Position numbers and translations under genes: made by a program. Under the pieces are notes generated by a model. The model did not search any database. It saw nothing but the letters and a program-made list of their open reading frames with translations, and was not told the DNA's origin. From Planctomycetota bacterium (GTDB taxonomy: Bacteria; Planctomycetota; SZUA-567), in the NCBI GenBank assembly GCA_031270145.1, contig JAISYD010000175.1:1-9921 (forward strand): 9,921 nucleotides of DNA. The letters run 5' to 3'. Below, piece after piece: positions 1 through 6,069 of the stretch (positions are counted from its first letter, which is position 1; each line of letters begins with the position of its first letter).

Positions 1-101
1 CGGTCGACGTAGTTCCTCAGAAGATCGGCAGCCAAATCGGGATTGGTCAGAAAATGCCTGGCCAGATGGTCGTGCGGCTGCGCCAAGGGGGAAATGTCCA
101 T
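1..101 (-). CDS. Rpn/YhgA-like PD-(D/E)XK nuclease (transposase_31 family), N-terminal 33 codons only
   Basis: The gene runs off the low-coordinate end of the window, so only the N-terminus is visible. It starts at ATG (complement of 99-101), preceded by an AAGGAA ribosome site about 3-4 bases upstream. The peptide has the pattern H-D-x-L-x(3)-F-L-x-N-P-D-L-A-x-D-L-L-R-N-Y at about residues 10-31. This resembles the conserved opening of Rpn recombination-promoting nucleases, formerly annotated as YhgA-like putative transposases. These proteins carry a PD-(D/E)XK nuclease domain and cut DNA; the catalytic residues lie beyond the window and cannot be checked. Repeat copy 1 ends 19 bp upstream of the start codon. 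Family assignment rests on this short motif alone. Confidence 0.6.
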   Translation of the reverse strand, partial: MDISPLAQPHDHLARHFLTNPDLAADLLRNYVD

Positions 102-120
102 GGTTTCCTTCCAGTCAACT

Positions 121-280
121 TTTAGAGCGTGTTGTTAAATGCCGGATCGTCCGGGTTAGACAAGGAAAAAGGCGTTGACAGGATGATTCTTGCCGGCGGT
201 CCGAGGCAAAAATCGTCCGGGGAGCGGATTTTGACGCCGTATAACCCGGACGATCCGGCAATTTGTCAACAGTCTCTAAA
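121..280. repeat. Dispersed inverted-repeat (MITE-like) element, copy 1, 160 bp, full length
   Basis: The element is bounded by TTTAGAG at 121-127 and its complement CTCTAAA at 274-280. The ends form imperfect inverted repeats of about 38 bases. Their inner 18 bases (GCCGGATCGTCCGGGTTA on the left) are perfectly complementary to the right side. Copies 2 and 3 in this window share the same left end, internal block and right block. It encodes no recognisable protein. It lies between the tctB stop and the Rpn nuclease start, where tctA would normally be. Size, terminal inverted repeats and multiple copies fit a non-autonomous mobile element or a palindromic intergenic repeat. No clear target-site duplication is visible. 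Confidence 0.85.
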
Positions 281-285
281 CATGG

Positions 286-309
286 AGGGCTTATTTTTGC
301 GCAAGCCCT
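286..309 (-). terminator. Weak hairpin at the tctB stop codon, possible 3' end signal
   Basis: AGGGCTT at 286-292 pairs with AAGCCCT at 303-309, giving a 7-bp stem with a 10-base loop that starts at the last codon of tctB. No U-tract follows in the direction of transcription (CCATG comes next), so it is not a canonical intrinsic terminator. It could protect the mRNA 3' end or be chance. Confidence 0.25.
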
Positions 310-821
310 TACCTTGGCATCGGCAACAGCAGTCCGTGTTCGAACGTGTAGTACACGCACACCGCCGTCAAAGCTGAAATGACGAGAACGTTCCTGGACG
401 AATACCCGGAGAAGATCCGCAGGCCGGCGAAAATGAAAATGAAGGTCGCCGCGACAAACCCGAAATCGTTGCTGATCCTCCCCGCCGCCGGAATGAGGGC
501 GAAGACGAAGATCAAGGTGAGCGCCGCGACGAGGAAAAGCCGTTTCCGCCGGTCGGGGGGACCGAACACCTCTTCCGCCCATGACGGGGTGGTCGCCGCC
601 GGCGCCTCGGCGGCGGCCTTGGCCCGGGCCTTTTTCCCCAGCGCGTCGACGGTCCAAAAGACCGAAAGCAGCAGGACGATGAAGCCGACGAGGAAGGGAA
701 ACGCCCCCGGACCGGCCCAAAAATGCGGGGCGAGCCCCAAGGGGATGCCGAGGGACAAAATGCATATGGCCGCCGAGATCGCCACAGCCGCCAGGGCGGC
801 GGCCAATTCAAAGCCGGGCAA
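309..821 (-). CDS. tctB: Tripartite tricarboxylate transporter small membrane subunit, TctB family
   Basis: The 170-residue membrane protein has the family layout. Hydrophobic segments lie at about residues 5-28 and 39-60. A polar Ala/Pro-rich cytoplasmic linker spans about 61-92, and further hydrophobic segments lie at about 95-112, 119-137 and 144-160. The GPGAFPFLVG motif after the first segment is characteristic of TctB. In known systems TctB is the small integral subunit that works with the large channel subunit TctA and the periplasmic binding protein TctC to import carboxylates using an ion gradient. The start chosen is TTG at 819-821, because AAGGAG lies 6 bases upstream. A TTG 18 bases further up would place that ribosome site inside the coding sequence. 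It follows tctC after a 96-bp gap that holds a strong GC hairpin. No tctA follows it. Confidence 0.85.
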   Translation of the reverse strand: MPGFELAAALAAVAISAAICILSLGIPLGLAPHFWAGPGAFPFLVGFIVLLLSVFWTVDALGKKARAKAAAEAPAATTPSWAEEVFGPPDRRKRLFLVAALTLIFVFALIPAAGRISNDFGFVAATFIFIFAGLRIFSGYSSRNVLVISALTAVCVYYTFEHGLLLPMPR

Positions 822-861
822 GGTCGTCTCCTTTCGCAAGCGGAAAGCGGGAATGATGGAG

Positions 862-901
862 CCGGCCCGCCCGGCGCTCCGCTTCGCCCCGGGCGGGCCG
901 G
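862..901 (-). promoter_or_regulatory. Strong GC-rich hairpin between tctC and tctB
   Basis: A perfect 13-bp inverted repeat, CCGGCCCGCCCGG at 862-874 and its complement at 889-901, encloses a 14-base loop. Part of the loop can extend the stem (GGCG/CGCC). No U-tract follows. In other binding-protein transporter operons, hairpins at this position stabilise the upstream message so that the binding protein is made in excess of the membrane subunits. That role is inferred here from position only. Confidence 0.6.
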
Positions 902-917
902 GGAGATCGTCCCCCGA

Positions 918-1994
918 TCAAGGGCGCGGCCAGCCAAAGCTGGCGGGATCGGTCTTGGCGAAGCCCATGTCGAAGAGAAGGTAGGAGTTGGTGTAGGAAC
1001 TGTCCTCCGCCCACTTGTCCGCCTCCTTGCCGGTCAAGCCGACGGGCACGAATGTCTTCTGGGCCAGGAAGTCGGTGAACGCCTTCTTGGTGGCGGAATA
1101 CTTCACCGCCTTGGCCAGGAGATCGAGGATTTCCGGATCGGTTCCCTTGGGCATGGCGACGCTCACCCAGCCGCCGAAGGGGAGGAGGGGCTGGAGGTCG
1201 GGATATTTCTCGGAAATGCACGGGATGCGGATCTTGCCCTGGGCGCCGTCGATGTCGATGGCGGAGGCGCCGAAGTAGACGATGGGCCTGAGGACGCCGG
1301 AGCGGACGAGGTCGATGCATTCGGGGAGGCCGCAGGCGACGGCGTCGACGTCGCCCTTGACGCAGGACAGGGCGGCCGGATTGCCGCCGCCGGACGGGAT
1401 GAGCTCGGGGCGCTTGAGGCCGGTTTCGGAGCGGAGAATGAGGCCGACGCCCCGGGTGAAGGCGCAACCGCTGTCCGAGGTGGCGATGGTGATGGTGTCG
1501 GCCTTCATGGCGTTGACGAAGTCGTCGATCGTCTTGATGGGCGAATCGGGGTGCACGCCGATGACGGTCGGCACCCCGGCGGCGATATAAAGGAAATCCC
1601 AATCCTTGTAGGTCAATTTCGACTGGCCCATGACCTTGATGGAGGTGATGTCGGTGGGCTGGCAGAGGATGGTGTAGCCGTCATGGGGGGCGTTCATCAC
1701 ATATTCGTTGCCGACGGCGGAGGCGGAGCCGGGCATGTTGTTGACGGCGATGCTGACCCCGAGGTATTCCTCCATGCCGACGGCGATGGAACGGGCGATG
1801 AGATCGGTGGCGCCGCCGGCGCCGAAGGGCACGATCATGTTCAAGGACCGTTTCGGAAAGCCCGCGGCCGTTTTGTGCGCCTCGCCGGCGGCGAGGATGC
1901 CGGAGCCGGAGAGCAGGAGCAGGGCGAGCGTCCCCGCCATGCCGAGCCGATGCGTTACAGGTGCCGCCAATCGCTGCGTTTTCCCGTGTGCCAT
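918..1994 (-). CDS. tctC: Tripartite tricarboxylate transporter substrate-binding protein (TctC/Bug family)
   Basis: This 358-residue periplasmic solute-binding protein has an N-terminal export signal: basic residues, then a hydrophobic core at about 18-34 (GMAGTLALLLLSGSGIL), then a likely cleavage site near AAG-EA at about 35-39. No lipobox cysteine is present. The mature start carries the Bug-family signature IVPFGAGGATDLIAR at about 54-68. The segment AVNNMPGSASAVGNEYV corresponds to the conserved N(M/R)PGA-like ligand loop. The start is ATG at 1992-1994, with GGAGG seven bases upstream; an upstream in-frame start lacks such a site. TctC proteins bind carboxylates, sugar acids or aromatic acids, and the ligand cannot be read from sequence. 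Placement after the catabolic genes suggests it captures the pathway substrate. Confidence 0.9.
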   Translation of the reverse strand: MAHGKTQRLAAPVTHRLGMAGTLALLLLSGSGILAAGEAHKTAAGFPKRSLNMIVPFGAGGATDLIARSIAVGMEEYLGVSIAVNNMPGSASAVGNEYVMNAPHDGYTILCQPTDITSIKVMGQSKLTYKDWDFLYIAAGVPTVIGVHPDSPIKTIDDFVNAMKADTITIATSDSGCAFTRGVGLILRSETGLKRPELIPSGGGNPAALSCVKGDVDAVACGLPECIDLVRSGVLRPIVYFGASAIDIDGAQGKIRIPCISEKYPDLQPLLPFGGWVSVAMPKGTDPEILDLLAKAVKYSATKKAFTDFLAQKTFVPVGLTGKEADKWAEDSSYTNSYLLFDMGFAKTDPASFGWPRP

Positions 1995-2165
1995 GTTGAA
2001 TCCTCCAAAAAAGGTTGAAATAGTCGCCGTGATTCGGCGATTGTTTGCCAATCCGGGGGCCGCCGGAGCGTTCGGGGACGTCTCGCGCGGAAGCGAGTCG
2101 GAAAAGATTCCGTTTCCGCCATTTTTCCCGCGCGGCGTCGGGATTGGAATTGGCGGTCCGGAATT
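1995..2165. other. 171-bp intergenic gap upstream of tctC
   Basis: It contains the GGAGG ribosome site of tctC and several short imperfect inverted repeats. One is CTCGC/GCGAG in the GACTCGCTTCCGCGCGAGAC stretch, around 2080-2100. No good sigma-70 promoter with correct spacing and no operator-like palindrome were found. The gap is long enough for a separate tctCB promoter, but none can be pointed to. Confidence 0.4.
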
Positions 2166-3092
2166 TCAGGCGGTTCCGGCCCGCCCGCCCAATTCCTCAA
2201 TCACGATATCGACGCAGGTTTCGTCCATCCTTTCCAGCGTGTCGCGGGTGGAGGCGGCTATGTGCGGCGTCGAGGTGAGGTTGTCCAGGGCGGTCACGGG
2301 CCTGCCGACGGCGGGTTCGACCTCGAAGACGTCGAGTCCGGCGGCGAAAATCCTCCCTGTTTCCAAAGCGGCGCGGAGCGCCTCCTCGTCGACCAGCGGA
2401 CCGCGGGAGGTGTTGACGAGAATGGCGTCCGGCTTCATCAGGGAAAGCTCGCGCGCGCCTATCATGCGCCTGGTTTTCTCGGTCAGCGGCGCGTGGACGC
2501 TGACGACGTCGGCCTCGGCCAGCACCTCGTCCAGGGCGGCGTAGGTTCCGCCGAGGGCGGCGAAGGCGCGGTTTTCGAAGGGATCGAAGCCCCTCAACCT
2601 CATGTCGAAGCCGGCGGCCAGCCTGGCCAGCCGGCAGCCGATGGCTCCGGTTCCGACGATGCCCATGGTTTTCCCGATCAGGCCTCGGCCGACCAGCCGC
2701 GGCCATTGGCCGGAGCGGACTTGCCGGTCGCCCTCCGCCAGGCGGCGGGCGGCGGACAGCATGAGGGCGAAGGCCATTTCGGCCACCGCGTCGTTGTTGA
2801 CGCCCGGCATGTTGCGCACTTTCACGCCGCGCCGCTCGGCCGCGCCCAGGTCGATGTTTTCGACGCCGACGCCGAACTTGAGGACGAAGCGCAGGGACGC
2901 CGCCCTGGCCAGGATGTCTTCGCCGAAAGCGTCCATCCCGATAACCATGCCCTGGAAATCGCCCAGGACGGACAGGCGGTCCGTAAGCCTTCCGAACACG
3001 GCCTCGACGCCGGCCGAGGCCAGCCGTTTCGCGATATAGTCCCTCCCCTTGCCGGTCGAGCACGATTTCGACGCGATCAAGACCTTTTTCAT
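2166..3092 (-). CDS. D-isomer specific 2-hydroxyacid dehydrogenase, NAD-dependent (PGDH/glyoxylate reductase-like)
   Basis: This 308-residue cytoplasmic oxidoreductase would interconvert a D-2-hydroxy acid and its 2-oxo acid with NAD(P)H. The catalytic domain halves flank a Rossmann domain with the dinucleotide motif G147-T-G149-A-I-G152. The catalytic triad is present: Arg230 in NTSRGPLVDE, Glu259 in DVFEVEP, and His277 in TPHIAAST. FGVGVENID at about 73-81 is the conserved substrate-domain segment. The length is normal for single-unit family members and lacks the C-terminal ACT domain of long serA proteins. This argues against a dedicated serine biosynthesis enzyme. Its ATG overlaps the regulator stop by four bases (ATGA), implying translational coupling. 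In context it may oxidise or reduce the epimer made by the LarA-like enzyme. The substrate is unknown. Confidence 0.88.
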   Translation of the reverse strand: MKKVLIASKSCSTGKGRDYIAKRLASAGVEAVFGRLTDRLSVLGDFQGMVIGMDAFGEDILARAASLRFVLKFGVGVENIDLGAAERRGVKVRNMPGVNNDAVAEMAFALMLSAARRLAEGDRQVRSGQWPRLVGRGLIGKTMGIVGTGAIGCRLARLAAGFDMRLRGFDPFENRAFAALGGTYAALDEVLAEADVVSVHAPLTEKTRRMIGARELSLMKPDAILVNTSRGPLVDEEALRAALETGRIFAAGLDVFEVEPAVGRPVTALDNLTSTPHIAASTRDTLERMDETCVDIVIEELGGRAGTA

Positions 3093-3796
3093 GGGTTTTC
3101 CGCCTTCGGCAAATCGTTGAGCACCGTCCGCTCGACCGTCATGATGTGCTCGTTCATCATGCTCCTGGCCAAGCCGGGATTCCTGTCGGCGATGGCTTCG
3201 GTAATCTTCCGGTGATACGAGACCGCATACTGCATGAGGTCGCCGATGTAGGTCGTTTTCAACATCATCCTGAACAGCGGCCAGCGCAGCATCTTGGTGA
3301 AGTTGTTGAGCATGCGGTTGCCGGAGGCCCTGGCTATCTTGAAATGGTAGTCGGTGTCGTAGGACGAGGCGACTTCGGTGTCGTCCAGGTTGTTCCTTAT
3401 GCCGGCCTCGTCGTTCTCGAGGGCGGCGACCAGTTCGGGCGTCGAATTCGCCGCGGCCAGGGCGGCGTTCTCCGCCTCGAGGATGCGGCGGGTGGCGAAC
3501 AGATCGCGGATGTCGTTGGGCTTCTCGGTGGACATGAAACGGAACGACGACTCGACGATGCTGGTGTTCAGGTCGTCGCTGACGAAATAGCCGCCGCCGT
3601 GCTTCACCTCGAGAACCCCCATCAAGCCGAGCGCCTTCAACGCCTCCCTAAGCGTGTTGCGGCTGACGCCGAGTTCCTCCGCCATGGCGCGCTCGGACGG
3701 CAGGGAATCGCCCTGGCGATAGCTGCCCTTCCCGATCAGATCGCCCAACTGCTCGATGACATTGTCGTAGAGGGTGATCTTCGTGGCTTTTTTCAC
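3089..3796 (-). CDS. GntR-family transcriptional regulator, FadR subfamily (FCD ligand domain)
   Basis: This 235-residue regulator has an N-terminal winged helix at about 8-73, with GDSLPSERAMAEELGVSR at 29-46, NTLREALKAL at 47-56 and the wing GVLEVKHGGGYFV at 60-72. A C-terminal all-helical FCD domain covers about 95-225. The usual metal/ligand residues of FCD domains are present: Asp147, His151, His195 and His217. Such proteins generally repress nearby catabolic genes and release DNA on binding an organic acid or sugar-acid intermediate. The GTG start at 3794-3796 is preferred because GGGGAG lies 8 bases upstream. A TTG 36 bases earlier reaches to within 4 bp of the preceding stop and has weaker support. 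It sits inside the operon, so it is probably autoregulated. A matching operator-like palindrome lies at 7941-7951. Confidence 0.9.
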   Translation of the reverse strand: MKKATKITLYDNVIEQLGDLIGKGSYRQGDSLPSERAMAEELGVSRNTLREALKALGLMGVLEVKHGGGYFVSDDLNTSIVESSFRFMSTEKPNDIRDLFATRRILEAENAALAAANSTPELVAALENDEAGIRNNLDDTEVASSYDTDYHFKIARASGNRMLNNFTKMLRWPLFRMMLKTTYIGDLMQYAVSYHRKITEAIADRNPGLARSMMNEHIMTVERTVLNDLPKAENP

Positions 3797-3835
3797 GGCG
3801 ATGGCTCCCCGAATCCGGAGTCGCGGCCCCAAGCG

Positions 3836-4735
3836 TCAAATCACCCTCAGTTCCCGCAGTTGCCCGCGGATCCTCGCCTTCATCTCGGGCGGGCATTGGA
3901 GATAGGGCCTTCGCGGGAAGCCGGCGTCGACGCCGCGCATCTCCAGGATGGCGTGGAGAATCGACAGGGTCGGCCACTGCTTGATGACGGAGCGGATCCT
4001 CAGGATGAGATCCTGGGTCTCGAGGGAGGCCTTGACGTTTCCGGCCATGAACTCGTCGTACATTTTCCTCATGATTTCGGGGAAGATGTTGCCGATGCCG
4101 CAGACGCAACCCCGGGCCCCGGTCTCGAAGGCGGGGACGAAGATGGCCTCGGTGCCGATGATCAGGTTGAAGTCGGGGTATTCGGCGACGGCGTCGCGGA
4201 AGTAATAGTAGTTGACGAGGTCGAACGAACTGTCCTTGCAGCCGCGCAGGCCGCTCTTGGCGAGGCGCTTGAGGACGGCCGGGGAAACCGCGTTCTGGGA
4301 ATAGTGGCCGTTGTTGTAGACGAACACCGGGAATTCGGTTTCGTTCACGGCCTGCATGATGTCGTTGAAGTAGCCGAAGAGGAAATCGTCCGGAAGGTTG
4401 GGGCTGTAATAGGGGGAAATGGCGCCGACCGCCCGGGCGCCGGCCTTTTTCGCGTGCTTCGCCAGTTCGATGGCCGATTTGGTGTCGGCGCAGCCGACAT
4501 GGGCGATTACCGGCGCCTTCCCCGCCGTCTCGTCCAGGATGATTTCGAGCGCTTTCTTCCTTTCGTCGATGGACATCAGGGGCCCCGAGCCGTATGTCCC
4601 GACGGGATAGAAGGCGCCGACATGGGGCAGGGTGAACCTGACCATGGCCCGCACGCCTTTTTCGTGAATCTCCCCGTCCTCGGTGAACGCGGTCTGGAGC
4701 GGGGGGATGATTCCCTTGAATTCTTTTGCTTTCAC
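3836..4735 (-). CDS. Dihydrodipicolinate synthase / N-acetylneuraminate lyase superfamily protein (class I Schiff-base lyase)
   Basis: This 299-residue TIM-barrel enzyme is of normal family length. The Schiff-base lysine is Lys167 (GLRGCKDSS) and the catalytic tyrosine is Tyr140 (FPVFVYNN). The barrel-loop segment that reads GTTGE in true DHDPS reads GTYGSG here (46-51). This argues against lysine biosynthesis and for one of the paralogous 2-oxo-acid aldolases or dehydratases, which act on 2-keto-3-deoxy sugar acids, sialic acid or similar. The start is GTG with AAGGAG five bases upstream. It lies 44 bp after the LarA-like gene and 39 bp before the regulator. The likely role is cleavage or dehydration of the 2-oxo acid formed in the pathway; the specific reaction is not determinable. 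Confidence 0.85.
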   Translation of the reverse strand: MKAKEFKGIIPPLQTAFTEDGEIHEKGVRAMVRFTLPHVGAFYPVGTYGSGPLMSIDERKKALEIILDETAGKAPVIAHVGCADTKSAIELAKHAKKAGARAVGAISPYYSPNLPDDFLFGYFNDIMQAVNETEFPVFVYNNGHYSQNAVSPAVLKRLAKSGLRGCKDSSFDLVNYYYFRDAVAEYPDFNLIIGTEAIFVPAFETGARGCVCGIGNIFPEIMRKMYDEFMAGNVKASLETQDLILRIRSVIKQWPTLSILHAILEMRGVDAGFPRRPYLQCPPEMKARIRGQLRELRVI

Positions 4736-4779
4736 GTCTTCTCCTTTTAATTCATCACCGTTTCAACGCCGACTGTCTA

Positions 4780-6069
4780 CTAGGCGACAGGGTGTTCCGA
4801 TACAATGGGGGTGGAATTGAAGCCGGGAATGGCCAAAACGCGGCAATCCCGCCCGTGAAGCCGGTACAGGCGCTCCATGGCCCGTTCCGGGGAATCCAGG
4901 CGCTCGAACCCGAGCCGGCCGGCGTCGCTTGGCGAAATGCCTTCGGAAAGGAGAAGGCATTTCGCCTCCCGGGCGTCGAGAACCCGGCCCAGATGGACAA
5001 GATGGGCGGCCAGGGTCAAATCGTTCGCCAGGGCGCCGCCCTCCACCAGCTTTTTCACTTCGCGGTAGGGGCGGTATCCCCATTCGAGGATCTCCGGATG
5101 CGTCCGGCCGACGCCCTCGGGGAAATTGCCGAACAGGACGATGGTGCCGCCCTTTTTGACGAAAAACTCGGACTGGTACACGCTCATGGAACCCACCCAC
5201 AAATCGGGAGCCCATTTCCCCGCCCCGACCAGGACCGCGTCCGCCGGTTGGGGGATGTCCCGCAGGTAGAATCTCCTCGCGATGTCGACGCATTGGCGGT
5301 GGGCGAGGATCGGGTCGCCGCAGCGCAGATCGTGGATTTCGCCGTTCTCGTCGAGGACGGCGTTGACGACGAAATCGAGCAGATTGTTTTTGGCGACAAT
5401 CGCCTCCGCCTCCAGGCGAACCGGATTGTCGACCCGGCCCATGATTTCCGTGCCCTTGAACGGGCAGCTGTTCCAGTGGCTGATCCCGATGGTTTCGTGG
5501 CCGGACACGCCCGGAATGACAATCTTGCCGCCGCCCGACCAGCCGAAGACGGGATGCGGCTTGACCGCGCCGAGCGCGAGGCGGAAATCGCTTTCGACCA
5601 GGAGCGAATTGACCTGGACGGGGAAATCCGGCCGCGGACCGGGCACGGCCGCCAGCCGCGATTCGTCGCGGGCGTCGTGGTTGACCACCGCGTATTTCTT
5701 CCCGATTTCGCGGCCAACGACCCGGTCAATCTCCCCTTCCGACAGGGGCCGGTGGGTCCCCAGCGCCACCAGGATGACGATTTCGGCGTTCGGGCTGCCC
5801 GCCCCGATTTTATCGAGCATGGTCGGGAGAATTTTGTCCGTCTCCATCGGGCGGGTGAGATCGCAGACCATGACGCACACCTTGCGGCGGCCGGCGCACA
5901 GGGCGGAAAACGCGGGCGTCCCCGCCGGGTTTTCGAGATTTTTCCCCAGGCATCCGATCAGGTCCGCCGATTTCGGGACGTCGGCCGGGACCAGGACGTC
6001 CATCAGGTTCCGATCGGGAATCTCCACCTCGAGGGAATCGTGGAAATACGCCATTTTGACGATGGCCAT
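4780..6069 (-). CDS. LarA-family nickel-pincer-dependent 2-hydroxyacid racemase/epimerase (DUF2088)
   Basis: This 429-residue protein resembles lactate racemase LarA over its full length. Residues known in Lactobacillus plantarum LarA for the nickel-pincer nucleotide and catalysis recur here, shifted by two: Asp70 and Arg73 (CDLTRP), His106 (LGTHR), His172 (KPHPVFG), Lys182 (GWSGGGK, the covalent cofactor lysine) and His198 (GISHWN). A further His131-Asp132 matches the conserved HD. The C-terminal substrate region differs. VYQSEFF at 297-303 has Gln299 but Phe302 where LarA has a substrate-binding lysine, so the ligand is probably not lactate. The family inverts the C2 configuration of 2-hydroxy acids by hydride transfer, and some members act on sugar acids. 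The ATG directly follows the kinase stop codon, with AAGGAA upstream. The cofactor genes larB, larC and larE are not in the window. Confidence 0.88.
   Translation of the reverse strand: MAIVKMAYFHDSLEVEIPDRNLMDVLVPADVPKSADLIGCLGKNLENPAGTPAFSALCAGRRKVCVMVCDLTRPMETDKILPTMLDKIGAGSPNAEIVILVALGTHRPLSEGEIDRVVGREIGKKYAVVNHDARDESRLAAVPGPRPDFPVQVNSLLVESDFRLALGAVKPHPVFGWSGGGKIVIPGVSGHETIGISHWNSCPFKGTEIMGRVDNPVRLEAEAIVAKNNLLDFVVNAVLDENGEIHDLRCGDPILAHRQCVDIARRFYLRDIPQPADAVLVGAGKWAPDLWVGSMSVYQSEFFVKKGGTIVLFGNFPEGVGRTHPEILEWGYRPYREVKKLVEGGALANDLTLAAHLVHLGRVLDAREAKCLLLSEGISPSDAGRLGFERLDSPERAMERLYRLHGRDCRVLAIPGFNSTPIVSEHPVA

Noticed and set aside
121..280. CRISPR array or tandem repeat
   Set aside because: The three copies are far apart, 126-160 bp long, with terminal inverted repeats and no spacers.
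723..2018. Plus-strand open frame of about 431 codons opposite tctC and tctB
   Set aside because: It is a mirror of the tct genes, without homology or a ribosome site.
3146..4750. Long plus-strand open frame of about 534 codons opposite the regulator and lyase genes
   Set aside because: Antisense frames stay open easily in GC-rich coding DNA. The translation is a low-complexity Gly/Asp/Val/Glu-rich sequence with no domain, and the opposite strand has clear family motifs.
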